A stretch of DNA of 64,000 nucleotides. It comes from Frigoribacterium sp. Leaf415. Lineage in GTDB: Bacteria; Actinomycetota; Actinomycetes; Actinomycetales; Microbacteriaceae. The notes under the pieces are model-generated. The model did no database searches, was not told where the DNA came from, and worked only from the letters and a program-made list of their open reading frames with translations. Within the stretch, counting starts at the first letter, position 1. Each line of letters opens with the position of its first letter. The DNA is taken from NCBI RefSeq assembly GCF_001424645.1, contig NZ_LMQR01000001.1, positions 2,042,149 to 2,106,148 on the forward strand, written 5' to 3'. Below, in pieces: positions 35,771 through 43,652 of this stretch. A program made the position numbers and the translations under genes.

Positions 35771-36340
35771 CTATACCTGCTCTGCGCGTTCGACAGCTCG
35801 GTAGACGGTCGAGCGAGCGACGCCGAAGAGCTCGGCGATGTCGCTGGTCGTGTGGGCGCCGGTGCGGTGCAGCTGCACGAGGTGCTTCTCCTGAGAGGGG
35901 GTGAGCTTGGGCTTGCGGCCGCGGAGTTTGCCGGCGGCCTTGGCGATCGCCATGCCCTCCCGCGTGCGCGCACGGATGAGGTCGGCTTCGAACTCTGCGA
36001 CCATGCCGAGGACATTGAACAGGAGCCGGCCTACCGGGTCGGTGGGGTCATAGACCGCTCCCCCAAGATTCAGGGCAACACCCTTCTTCGTCAGCTCGTC
36101 CGCGATGTCAGTCGCGTCGCGCAGCGATCGAGCAAGACGGTCGAGCTTTCTCACGACCAGAACGTCGCCGGCACGGCACGCAGCAAGGGCCTCGCGGAGG
36201 CCCGGCCTGGCTCGGGTTGTACCCGACAGCCCGTGGTCAACATGCACGTGTTGATCGTCAACACCTAGCGCTGCAAGACCGTCGCGCTGTGCTGCGAGAT
36301 CCTGTCCGGACGTTGAGACGCGGGCGTATCCGATGAGCAT
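35771..36340 (-). CDS. Serine recombinase (resolvase/invertase family)
   Basis: A 189-residue small serine recombinase of the Tn3-resolvase/Pin type. The catalytic domain has YARVSTSGQDLAAQ (Ser 10), LVVRKLDRLARSL, LFNVLGMVAEFEADLIRARTREGM, and the C-terminal helix-turn-helix is TTSDIAELFGVARSTVYRAVERA. It should make site-specific double-strand exchanges at short dyad sites. The start MLIGYARVS is standard. It is the only recombination gene in the window and sits at the end of the series of cassette-like sites. A res-like dyad lies just upstream. No transposase accompanies it. Confidence 0.9.
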   Translation of the reverse strand: MLIGYARVSTSGQDLAAQRDGLAALGVDDQHVHVDHGLSGTTRARPGLREALAACRAGDVLVVRKLDRLARSLRDATDIADELTKKGVALNLGGAVYDPTDPVGRLLFNVLGMVAEFEADLIRARTREGMAIAKAAGKLRGRKPKLTPSQEKHLVQLHRTGAHTTSDIAELFGVARSTVYRAVERAEQV

Positions 36341-36349
36341 GCGAAGACT

Positions 36350-36421
36350 GTAGCGTTTAGACCCCCGTCACCGGGCATTTTTGCGGGACAGGCATACGCG
36401 AATCCGCAGGCCAGACGCTAC
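36350..36421. repeat. Inverted repeat next to the recombinase (res-like)
   Basis: GTAGCGTTTAG (36350-36360) and CCAGACGCTAC (36411-36421) are inverted copies with two differences, 50 bases apart, immediately upstream of the recombinase start. Small serine recombinases often bind such paired sites beside their own gene. The rest of the 344-base gap before the DUF1801 gene holds cassette-like site F and no gene that I can support. Confidence 0.5.
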
Positions 36422-36468
36422 TTGACTCGGGCGGATTGAAATGGGCCCGAGAAGGTGTCCCGATGAAC

Positions 36469-36481
36469 GACCGGCTATCGG
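36469..36481 (+). repeat. Cassette-like site F (one change)
   Basis: GACCGGCTATCGG, differing from the other five sites only at the third base. It lies upstream of the recombinase and may mark the right end of the array. Confidence 0.4.
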
Positions 36482-36684
36482 CCATCTCGAGATCCGCTTC
36501 GCCGAGGCTCATCCGTCGGCCAGGAGAAAAGGCACCGACCAATGGCGGGGCGACGTGAGCACTGCATGTCGAGAAGTTCCCCGAGTCCCGCCGGCGGCGG
36601 CCGCACACGTTCGCTCGACCCCGGGGGCTGGCGGCCCGGGCCGATCCGTCGCACACTGGTGCCCATCGAAAGAGAGGACTCGTC

Positions 36685-37068
36685 ATGGGCGACAGCGTGG
36701 TCGATCAGTACATCGCGGGGTTCCCGCCCGAGAAGCGCGAAGCGCTCGAGCGGGTGCGACGGGCCATCCACTCCGGGTGCGCCGGCGGCGTCGAGAGCCT
36801 CCGGTACGGCATGCCGGCCATCCGCTTCGACGACGGGCAGACGCTGTACTTCGCGGCCTGGACCAGACACCTCGGCATCTACCCCGTCCCCCGGTTCGAC
36901 GAAGCCCTCGAAGGCGACGTCTCCCCGCACCGCCGAGCCAAGGACACCGTCGAGGGATGGGGCCGACCCGTCCCCGACCAACTCGTCGAACGGATCAGCC
37001 GCGCCATCGCGTGCGGCACGGCGACGACGGCGGACGCGCCTCCTCCGGCTTTCGCGGTCACCCGCTGA
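36685..37068 (+). CDS. DUF1801-family protein
   Basis: A 127-residue soluble protein of the DUF1801/YdhG type: VDQYIAGFPPEKREALERVRRAIHSGCAGGVESLRYGMPAIRFDDGQTLYFAAWTRHLGIYPVPRF is the family core, an alpha/beta fold with a conserved YGMPxF-like turn. The function is unknown. The ATG at 36685 has GAGAGGA upstream. Compared with relatives, the C-terminal tail (GTATTADAPPPAFAVTR) is extended. Confidence 0.85.
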   Translation: MGDSVVDQYIAGFPPEKREALERVRRAIHSGCAGGVESLRYGMPAIRFDDGQTLYFAAWTRHLGIYPVPRFDEALEGDVSPHRRAKDTVEGWGRPVPDQLVERISRAIACGTATTADAPPPAFAVTR

Positions 37069-37208
37069 CGGCTCCACCGGCACGACACGAGTGACCTGAC
37101 CACACCCGTCACGGCAGGCCCGCCGCGCCGGCCGATCGTGCGGCCCTCTCCGCCAGAAAGTGGCTAGCGTCGACGAGTAATGCTCACCCCGATGTCGAGG
37201 AGACACCG

Positions 37209-37502
37209 ATGACGAACCCCAACCCTTACACCGGCGCGAACGTGCCCGCGACGACGACCAAGAAGACGATGGGCGTCCTGTCGCTCGTCTTCGGCATCGT
37301 CAGCATCGTCTTCTGCTTGTTCCTGCCCGTCCTGTGGATCTTGCTGGCCATCGCGGCCGTCGTGCTCGGCTTCATGTCGCGCAAGCGCGAGCCCGCCGCC
37401 CGCTCCATGGCGACGGTCGGCATCGTGCTCGGCTTCGTCGGCATCCTGGCCAACATCGGCTCGATGATCGCCGGCGCGCTCATCATGACCCAGGGCCTCT
37501 GA
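37209..37502 (+). CDS. DUF4190-domain membrane protein
   Basis: A 97-residue protein with a short Pro/Thr-rich cytoplasmic start and two hydrophobic segments: TMGVLSLVFGIVSIVFCLFLPVLWILLAIAAVVLGFMS, with a central turn, and ATVGIVLGFVGILANIGSMIAG. The spacing matches DUF4190, small membrane proteins of Actinobacteria without a known role. The ATG at 37209 follows GAGGAGAC. A strong interrupted hairpin follows. Confidence 0.85.
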   Translation: MTNPNPYTGANVPATTTKKTMGVLSLVFGIVSIVFCLFLPVLWILLAIAAVVLGFMSRKREPAARSMATVGIVLGFVGILANIGSMIAGALIMTQGL

Positions 37503-37511
37503 CCCCACGTC

Positions 37512-37582
37512 ACGCACGTCCTCGAGTGGTCCCGAACCGCCCTCCGCCCCGAGCGGACGACGGTCCGGGACCACTCGTGCGT
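37512..37582. terminator. Interrupted terminator hairpin
   Basis: ACGCACG and AGTGGTCCCG pair exactly with CGGGACCACT and CGTGCGT, with a 6-base bulge on the left arm and a long GC-rich loop. It lies 10 bases after the DUF4190 stop. Confidence 0.6.
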
Positions 37583-37690
37583 CGTAGGGCCTCAGGCGAG
37601 CCCGCCCGGAACACGACCCCGCCCGCGGGGTACGCCCCGGAGTCCCCCCGGCGTAGCGTCCAGGGCACCGCGAACCAGAGAGGACCCCGC

Positions 37691-38590
37691 ATGACCCGCG
37701 ACCAGTACACCTTCGCCGACCCGCGCACGCTCTACCCCACGATCAGCCCCGAGGTGCAGCACCAGGACGAGCCCGGCCTGCAGTCGCAGATGACTCCCGT
37801 CCCCGACCTCGGCGAGGAGACCTACCGCGGCACGGGCCGCTTGCAGGGTCGCAAGGCCCTCATCACGGGTGCCGACTCCGGCATCGGCGCGGCCGTCGCG
37901 ATCGCCTACGCCCGCGAGGGTGCCGACGTCGCCCTGAACTACCTGCCGAGCGAACAGTCCGACGCCGATCACGTCATCGCGCTGATCGAGGCCGCGGGAC
38001 AGAAGGCCGTGGCGATCCCCGGGGACCTGACCAGCGCCTCCTTCTGTCGTGAACTCGTCCAGAAGGCGGTCGACGGACTCGGCGGCCTCGACGCCGTCGT
38101 CAACGTCGCCGGCAAGCAGGTCTGGCAGCAGGACATCGAGGACATCACCGACGAGCAGTTCGACCTGACCTTCCGCACCAACGTCTACGCGCCGTTCTGG
38201 ATCGTCAAGGCGGCCGTCCCGCACCTGGCCCCCGGCTCGACGATCATCAACACCGCGTCGGCCGAGGCCCACACGCCCGCCCCCGACCGCCTCGACTACG
38301 CGGCGACCAAGGGCGCGATCAACAACCTGTCGAAGGGCATGTCGCAGCAGCTCATCTCGAAGGGCATCCGCGTCAACGTCGTCGCTCCCGGCCCGACCTG
38401 GACCGTCCTGCAGGTGACCGACGGCGTCGACCCCGAGTCGCTCCCCGAGTTCGGCTCGAGCGAGGCCCCGCTCGGCCGCGCCGGCCAGCCCGCCGAGCAG
38501 GCACCCGCCTACGTGTTCCTCGCCTCGGCCGAGTCGAGCTTCGTCGCGGGCGAGACGCTCAACGTGAACGGCGGCATGGTCTCGCCGTAG
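37691..38590 (+). CDS. SDR-family oxidoreductase (YghA-like)
   Basis: A 299-residue NAD(P)-dependent short-chain dehydrogenase. After about 45 residues (FADPRTLYPTISPEVQHQDEPGLQSQM) typical of the YghA/general-stress SDR group it has the Rossmann motif ALITGADSGIGAAVAIAYA, NVAGKQ, and the catalytic YAATKGAI (YxxxK) with the preceding Ser of NTASAEA. The C-terminus GETLNVNGGMVSP is also family-typical. The ATG at 37691 follows GAGAGGAC; the longer open frame upstream crosses the hairpin and is not used. Confidence 0.9.
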   Translation: MTRDQYTFADPRTLYPTISPEVQHQDEPGLQSQMTPVPDLGEETYRGTGRLQGRKALITGADSGIGAAVAIAYAREGADVALNYLPSEQSDADHVIALIEAAGQKAVAIPGDLTSASFCRELVQKAVDGLGGLDAVVNVAGKQVWQQDIEDITDEQFDLTFRTNVYAPFWIVKAAVPHLAPGSTIINTASAEAHTPAPDRLDYAATKGAINNLSKGMSQQLISKGIRVNVVAPGPTWTVLQVTDGVDPESLPEFGSSEAPLGRAGQPAEQAPAYVFLASAESSFVAGETLNVNGGMVSP

Positions 38591-38619
38591 GGCGTACCGC
38601 TCCAGCCAGAGGGAGCAGA

Positions 38620-38661
38620 AACCGAGGAGGCGCGGGTCGGCTGCACCGCGCCTCCTCGGTT
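38620..38661. terminator. Terminator built from an inverted pair of the dispersed motif
   Basis: Arms 38620-38635 and 38646-38661 match over 16 bases and each carries a full AGGAGGCGCGG (38625-38635 and, inverted, 38646-38656), with a 10-base loop. It lies between the convergent SDR and UvrA-like genes, so it should terminate both. Confidence 0.85.
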
Positions 38662-38685
38662 CTCGGCGTCCCGGCTCTCGCCGGG

Positions 38686-41187
38686 TCAGGCGGGCAGCGC
38701 CGCCGCGAGGTACGGCGCGGTGCGACTGCCGGACGCCCCGGCCACCTGCTCGGGCGTGCCGACGGCGAGGACGCGCCCGCCGGCGTCCCCTCCCCCGGGG
38801 CCGAGGTCGATCACGTGGTCGGACGCCGCCACGACGCCCATGTGGTGCTCGACCACGACGACGGTGTTGCCCGCGTCGACCAGCAGCTGCAGCTGGGTGA
38901 CGAGCAGCTCGACGTCGGCCGGGTGCAGGCCCGTGGTGGGCTCGTCGAGCAGGTAGAGCGTGTGCCCGGCGCGGGCACGCTGCAGCTCGGTCGCGAGCTT
39001 GATGCGCTGTGCCTCGCCGCCCGACAGCTCGGTCGCGGGCTGGCCGAGCCGCAGGTAGCCGAGCCCGACCTGCCGCAGCGTCTCGAGAGCCCGGGAGGCG
39101 CTCGTCACCTCGGTCAGGAACGTCGCCGCCTCGTCGACCGTCATCGCGAGCACGTCCGCCACGGTCGCTCCGTGCCAGGTGACCTCGAGCGTCTCGGCGT
39201 TGTAGCGGGCGCCGTGGCACTCGGGGCAGGGCGAGTAGCTGCCGGGCAGGAAGAGCAGCTCGACCGAGACGAACCCCTCGCCCTGGCAGACCTCGCAGCG
39301 GCCTCCCGTGACGTTGAACGAGAAGCGTCCGGCGCCGTAGCCCCGGGCCCGCGCCTCGTCGGTCGCGGCGAAGGCCTGGCGCACGGCGTCGAACAGGCCC
39401 GTGTAGGTCACGAGGTTCGAGCGCGGCGTCCGGCCGATCGGCTTCTGGTCGACCTGCACGACGCGGTCGACCCGCTCGTGGTCGGTCGCCGTCTCGGCCA
39501 GCACGCCGCCGACCAACGTCGACTTGCCCGAACCCGACACCCCCGTGACCGCGGTGAGCACGCCGAGCGGCAGGTCCACGTCGACGCCGTCGAGGTTGTG
39601 CCGGGTGACGCCGCGCAGCTCGAGGGTGGCGGTCGGTTCGCGTCGGACGGGCGACCCGCCCTGGGCGTGACCGGCGACGGAGGGGTCGAGGAAGCGCCTC
39701 GTGACGGAGTCGGCGACCACGGCGAGCCCGGCGACGGGCCCGCTGTAGAGCACCGCGCCTCCTTGGCTCCCGGCCCCCGGGCCGACGTCGACGACCCAGT
39801 CGGCGCGGCGCACGATGCTCATGTCGTGCTCGACGACGAACACCGAGTTGCCGCTCGCCCGCAGCCGTTCGAGCACCTCGACGAGGGACTCGGCGTCGGC
39901 CGGGTGCAGGCCGGCGCTCGGCTCGTCGAGCACGTAGACGACGCCGAACAGGCCCGAGCGCAGCTGCGTCGCGATGCGCAGCCGCTGCATCTCGCCCGGC
40001 GACAGGGTGGGCGTCGCGCGGCCGAGGCTGAGGTAGCCGAGCCCGAGGTCGTCGAGCACGGTCGTCCGGGCGAGCAGGTCGGCGGCGATGCGGACGGCGA
40101 CCTCGGTGACCTCGCCCGAGGACGCGTTCGACACCGCGGCCGACGCGCTCGTCAGGGTGGCCGTCGGCCGCAGGACGTCGCCCAGCTCGGCGATCGGCAG
40201 GGCGTTCAGCTCGGCGATCGTCCGGCCGGCGAAGGTCACGGCGAGCGCCGACCGGGTCAGGCCGCTGCCGCCGCAGAGCGAGCAGGGCCCGCTCTCGACG
40301 TACTGCAGCACCTTGGTGCGCTGGGTCTCGCTCTGCGAGTCGGCGAGGGTGTGCATGACGAAGGCGCGGGCGCTCCAGAAGCGGCCCTTGTACGGCTTGG
40401 CGACGCGGTCGCGCTGGGGGGTCACCTCGACCACGGGCTGCTCGTCGGTGTAGAGCAACCAGTCGCGGTCGGCCTGCGGCAGGTCGCGCCAGGGGCGGTC
40501 GATGTCGTAGCCGAGCACGCTCGTGACGTCACGGAGGTTCTTGCCCTGCCAGGCTCCCGGCCAGGCGGTGATCGCACCGTCGCGGATGCTGAGACCGGGG
40601 TCGTGCACGGCGGACGCCTCGGTCACCTCGTGCGCGATGCCGAGTCCGTGGCAGCGCGGGCAGGCCCCGGCCACGGTGTTCGGCGAGAACGAGTCGGACT
40701 CGAGGCGGTCGGCCCCGGCCGGGTAGCTTCCGGCCCGCGAGTAGAGCATCCGCATCGAGTTCGACAGGGTGGTCAGGGTGCCGACGGTCGACCGTGAGCT
40801 CGGCGCGCCCCGACGCTGCTGCAGGGCGACGGCCGGGGGCAGGCCGGTGATCTCGTCGACGTGCGGAGCGCCGCCCTGGGCGATCAGCCGCCGCGCGTAG
40901 GGGGCGACCGACTCGAAGAAGCGACGCTGCGCCTCGGCGAAGATCGTGCCGAAGGCCAGGGACGACTTGCCCGAGCCCGAGACGCCGGTGAAGGCGACGA
41001 TGCTGTCGCGCGGCACGTCGACGTCGACCGCGCGCAGGTTGTTCTCGCGGGCGCCGCGGACGCGGACGAAGCCGCGGGCGTGGACGTCGGTGGGGACGGC
41101 GGTCGGGGTGTCGGCCTGGGTGCCGGCTGCCGGGACGGGCACGTCGATGGCGGGCGTGGGCACGTCGGGAGGTGCGGTGTCGGGCAT
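38686..41187 (-). CDS. UvrA-like ABC ATPase (short, UvrA2 class)
   Basis: An 833-residue excinuclease-type ATPase, shorter than UvrA (about 950). Domain 1 has Walker A GVSGSGKSSLAFGT, zinc-module motifs CPRCHGLG and CSLCGGSG, signature LSPGEMQRL and VYVLDEPSAGLHP. Domain 2 has GVSGSGKSTLVGG, CEVCQGEGFVSVELLFLPGSYSPCPECHG, LSGGEAQRIKL and LYLLDEPTTGLHP. The reduced insert suggests the UvrA2/DrrC group, linked to tolerance of DNA-binding drugs rather than general repair. The Pro/Thr-rich N-terminus is variable. The dispersed 11-mer at 39753 encodes SQGGAVL. Confidence 0.88.
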   Translation of the reverse strand: MPDTAPPDVPTPAIDVPVPAAGTQADTPTAVPTDVHARGFVRVRGARENNLRAVDVDVPRDSIVAFTGVSGSGKSSLAFGTIFAEAQRRFFESVAPYARRLIAQGGAPHVDEITGLPPAVALQQRRGAPSSRSTVGTLTTLSNSMRMLYSRAGSYPAGADRLESDSFSPNTVAGACPRCHGLGIAHEVTEASAVHDPGLSIRDGAITAWPGAWQGKNLRDVTSVLGYDIDRPWRDLPQADRDWLLYTDEQPVVEVTPQRDRVAKPYKGRFWSARAFVMHTLADSQSETQRTKVLQYVESGPCSLCGGSGLTRSALAVTFAGRTIAELNALPIAELGDVLRPTATLTSASAAVSNASSGEVTEVAVRIAADLLARTTVLDDLGLGYLSLGRATPTLSPGEMQRLRIATQLRSGLFGVVYVLDEPSAGLHPADAESLVEVLERLRASGNSVFVVEHDMSIVRRADWVVDVGPGAGSQGGAVLYSGPVAGLAVVADSVTRRFLDPSVAGHAQGGSPVRREPTATLELRGVTRHNLDGVDVDLPLGVLTAVTGVSGSGKSTLVGGVLAETATDHERVDRVVQVDQKPIGRTPRSNLVTYTGLFDAVRQAFAATDEARARGYGAGRFSFNVTGGRCEVCQGEGFVSVELLFLPGSYSPCPECHGARYNAETLEVTWHGATVADVLAMTVDEAATFLTEVTSASRALETLRQVGLGYLRLGQPATELSGGEAQRIKLATELQRARAGHTLYLLDEPTTGLHPADVELLVTQLQLLVDAGNTVVVVEHHMGVVAASDHVIDLGPGGGDAGGRVLAVGTPEQVAGASGSRTAPYLAAALPA

Positions 41188-41221
41188 TCGGTCGATGCTA
41201 CGGGTGCGCGGCGGAGTCGGC

Positions 41222-41232
41222 CCGCGCCTCCT
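41222..41232 (-). repeat. Copy of the dispersed motif upstream of the UvrA-like gene
   Basis: CCGCGCCTCCT in the 106-base divergent gap between the UvrA-like and zinc-ribbon genes, 35 bases from the UvrA-like ATG, too far to be its ribosome binding site. Confidence 0.7.
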
Positions 41233-41293
41233 CGTCCCGACGGGGTGTGAGCACCACGCGTCGGGCCCCGGTGTCGGTGGCCCGTCGTAGCGT

Positions 41294-42451
41294 GTGCGCG
41301 TGCCCGAGCCGATCGCCGCCTGGTGGGCGCGACGCCGGACGTCGCGCGGCCTCGCCGTGCCCTATCCGGTGGGCAGCTACCGCGAGGCCTGGGCGTCGTA
41401 CCCGGTGCTCGTGCGGCAGTACCGTCCCGAGTACAACGGCGGCATCGTGCTCAGCCAGATCCCGCCCGCGGCCGACGTGTGGTTGTGCTGGCTCTGCGAC
41501 TCGGGCCACGTGTTCGTCGCCACCCCCGACGAGCAGCGACACCGGCCGGGGCGCGAGCGACGCCGGTCGTCGTGGTGCCCCGAGTGCAGCGAGCTCGCCG
41601 CGCCGCGCGCGCTGCCGATGCGGCCGCCGATGGCGCCGGCGGCGGTCGTCCGCGCGCAGGCCGCGGGCATGCCGGGGCAGGGCTCGGTCGGGCCGGTTCA
41701 GGGCTCGGATGCGCCTGCGCCGGTCTCGGGCGCGCCTGCGCAGGCCGCGGCTGCGCCGGGTCAGGCCGGAGCGGCCCGGAGCCCAGGAGGCGCGGTGCCG
41801 GCGCCCCCGTCACCCCAGCCCCGACGTCGTCGCGCCTCGAGCACGGGCCTCCCCTCGACGACGCCGCGGGCCGAGCCGACCCGTGTCGCCCGGCCGGACC
41901 CTGTCGCCCGGCCGGACCGTGTCGCCCGGCCGACCCGCGCCTCCCGGCCGGACCGCGTCGCCCGGCCGACCCGCGCCTCCCGGCCGGTGTGCGACAAGAC
42001 GCCGGCGGTGCCGACCGGCACCCCGTTCGTCAGCGCGTGTGCCCCGAAGCCGGCGTCGGCGGTCGAGGCCGAGCTGCGGGCCGAACTGACGGCCCGGCTC
42101 GAGTTCGAGCCCGGTCTGAACGCCGTGCGCGTGGGGCGTCCGTTCTTCGACCACGTCGAGGTGTGGCCCGACATCGTGCTGAGCGAACTGCGGGTCGCGA
42201 TCGAGTACGACTCGACCGGGCGGCACGGGCTCGAACACGTCGGGCACCGCGAGACCGCCGACCGCCGCAAGGACGCCGCGCTCCGTGCCGCGGGTTGGGA
42301 AGTCGTGCGACTCCGGACCGGCAAGCTGCCCCCGCTCGGTTCGCACGACCTGCAGCTGTCGGGGCTGACCCGGCAGACGGTGCCCCTGCTGCTCGACGAG
42401 CTGCGCGCCATCCGAGGCCCGCTGCTCGTCGACGCCTACCTCCGCCGCTGA
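41294..42451 (+). CDS. Zinc-ribbon protein with VSR/DUF559-like nuclease domain
   Basis: A 385-residue protein. The N-terminal part has a four-cysteine ribbon, CWLCDSGH and WCPECSE (residues 67-95), in a VWLCWLCDSGHVFVATPDEQRHRPG context. A long Ala/Pro/Arg-rich linker follows with hexapeptide repeats (VARPDR, TRASRP). The C-terminal domain FFDHVEVWPDIVLSELRVAIEYDSTGRHGLEHVGHRETADRRKDAALRAAGWEVVRLRTG has the D-x(n)-ExD layout of PD-(D/E)XK nucleases of the very-short-patch/DUF559 type. DNA cleavage is inferred, not shown. GTG codons at 41294 and 41300 are alternative starts. Confidence 0.72.
   Translation: MRVPEPIAAWWARRRTSRGLAVPYPVGSYREAWASYPVLVRQYRPEYNGGIVLSQIPPAADVWLCWLCDSGHVFVATPDEQRHRPGRERRRSSWCPECSELAAPRALPMRPPMAPAAVVRAQAAGMPGQGSVGPVQGSDAPAPVSGAPAQAAAAPGQAGAARSPGGAVPAPPSPQPRRRRASSTGLPSTTPRAEPTRVARPDPVARPDRVARPTRASRPDRVARPTRASRPVCDKTPAVPTGTPFVSACAPKPASAVEAELRAELTARLEFEPGLNAVRVGRPFFDHVEVWPDIVLSELRVAIEYDSTGRHGLEHVGHRETADRRKDAALRAAGWEVVRLRTGKLPPLGSHDLQLSGLTRQTVPLLLDELRAIRGPLLVDAYLRR
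41881..41988 (+). repeat. Six 18-base tandem repeats in the linker of the nuclease-like gene
   Basis: Units of the form GTCGCCCGGCCGGACC encode VARPDR and TRASRP. Two units end in CCGCGCCTCCC, one base away from the dispersed 11-mer. Copy number changes would keep the frame. Confidence 0.8.
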
Positions 42452-42648
42452 GCCCGCGCCCCGCCGCCCCGCGTCCCGGAGTCCCCCGACCCGCCTGCCC
42501 CCGTTCCCCCCTGGGTGTGCAAATCGCGACACCCCAAGGCAAACAGGCACTCCAGAGGGGCTGCTGAGCGGCGTGTCGCGCCCGCGATGTCGGGATTGGT
42601 ACGCAATCGGCTGGTGCCCCGGTCGGGTTCGGCCCGTCGGCAGCCTGC

Positions 42649-43248
42649 TCAGCCGCGGAGCGCCAGTGCCTCGCTGCGCCAGCGGGCGTAGCGCTGCCAC
42701 GGGTCGTCGACGCCCTCCGCGAGCGCCGCCACGTGGGCGTCGAGCTCGGCGCTGCGTGCGAACCACTCGGTGCGTCCGAACCGGGAGGCCGCGAACTGCC
42801 CGTGCCGCCGCCGTTCGACGAGGCGGTCGCCGCGCTCGAAGGCGAGCAGTTCGTGGTGCCAGAGCGTGCCGAGGCGCTGCCGGGGGTTCGACGACGTGCC
42901 GATCTTGATGCGGTCGTCGAACCGGATGTAGTAGACGACGTCCACCCGGACGACCCCGAGCTCGCCGTCGGGCACGTCACCCTGGCGCCACTCGCAGACG
43001 GCGCAGAGCCACCCCGACGGCCAGTGCACGCCGAGCCGTGACCCGCACGCGAGGCACGGCGACGGCAGCAGGTCGGTCACGCCCTCGCCCGAGCCCTCGA
43101 GCGAGGCCACCCAGTCGGCGGCGAGCGCGAGGTGCCGGTCGCAGAGCGGCACGGGCGACGACGGGTCGACCGGACGACCGCAGGAGTCGTCGGCGAGCCG
43201 ACCCGCGCCTCCTCGGCAGCCGTCTGGTCGGGGTGTCGGGCGGGTCAT
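42649..43248 (-). CDS. Zinc-ribbon GIY-YIG-like nuclease-family protein
   Basis: A 199-residue protein. The N-terminal half has paired cysteines (CDRH, PCLACGSRLG, WLCAVCEW) that should bind zinc. The C-terminal half, VDVVYYIRFDDRIKIGTSSNPRQRLGTLWHHELLAFERGDRLVERRRHGQFAASRFGRTEWF, matches the T5orf172/MUG113 branch of GIY-YIG: YYI, KIG, an arginine and the ERxxHxxF helix. The family includes DNA nicking enzymes, but the role here is unknown. It faces another nuclease-fold gene across a 197-base gap that holds no further gene; a short GGGTGT/ACACCC dyad is near 42507-42533. Confidence 0.78.
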   Translation of the reverse strand: MTRPTPRPDGCRGGAGRLADDSCGRPVDPSSPVPLCDRHLALAADWVASLEGSGEGVTDLLPSPCLACGSRLGVHWPSGWLCAVCEWRQGDVPDGELGVVRVDVVYYIRFDDRIKIGTSSNPRQRLGTLWHHELLAFERGDRLVERRRHGQFAASRFGRTEWFARSAELDAHVAALAEGVDDPWQRYARWRSEALALRG

Positions 43249-43299
43249 CCCCGCAGGCTAGGTGCGGCCACCGACACCCGTCCGGCCGGCCGTACGAGA

Positions 43300-43360
43300 G
43301 CGAGGTGTCATGACCTGCCGCTCATCTCTGAACATGAGCGGCACGTCATGACATCTCGCG
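43300..43360. repeat. Intergenic palindromic repeat, copy 2
   Basis: The stem has CATGAC paired with GTCATG where other copies have CACGAC with GTCGTG, a compensating change. It lies 24 bases past the PLDc_N gene stop and 51 bases upstream of the GIY-YIG gene start, both on the minus strand. Confidence 0.85.
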
Positions 43361-43384
43361 CGACGTGAGCAGGGACCGACCGGC

Positions 43385-43618
43385 TCAGTCCTGCTCGTGG
43401 TCGATGCGGAGGCCGAGCGGATGCGGCCCGAGCAGCAGCCACACGGCGCCGGCCCCGAGCGGGAAGAGGACGGCGGCGACCGTCCAGACCGTGCGCTCGA
43501 GCTGCGTCGTGTCGGCGCGTCGCCGCACCGCACGCACGATGCTGACGACTATCACGAGGTACACGACCGCCACGACGATCGCCACCACCGCCGGCCCCCA
43601 GTCGCCCCATGCACTCAT
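43385..43618 (-). CDS. PLDc_N-domain small membrane protein
   Basis: A 77-residue protein with two hydrophobic segments, AVVAIVVAVVYLVIVVSIVRAV (about 10-31) and WTVAAVLFPLGAGAVWLLLG (about 45-64), ending LGLRIDHEQD. Layout and the FPLGAGAVWLLLG segment match the phospholipase D N-terminal-type (PLDc_N) membrane proteins of Actinobacteria; no catalytic domain is present. It would sit in the cytoplasmic membrane. The function is unknown. Confidence 0.75.
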   Translation of the reverse strand: MSAWGDWGPAVVAIVVAVVYLVIVVSIVRAVRRRADTTQLERTVWTVAAVLFPLGAGAVWLLLGPHPLGLRIDHEQD

Positions 43619-43652
43619 CCACCCAGCCTAGGGCGCTGCCCCCGGCCCGGCC

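Noticed and set aside
33141..36481. Classical integron with attC sites
   Set aside because: No tyrosine integrase is present, the site lacks attC R and L core sequences, and some genes are in reverse orientation.
36475..37206. A 243-codon minus-strand frame over the DUF1801 gene
   Set aside because: It mirrors the DUF1801 coding sequence and is Arg/Gly-rich; the plus-strand gene has a ribosome binding site and family motifs.
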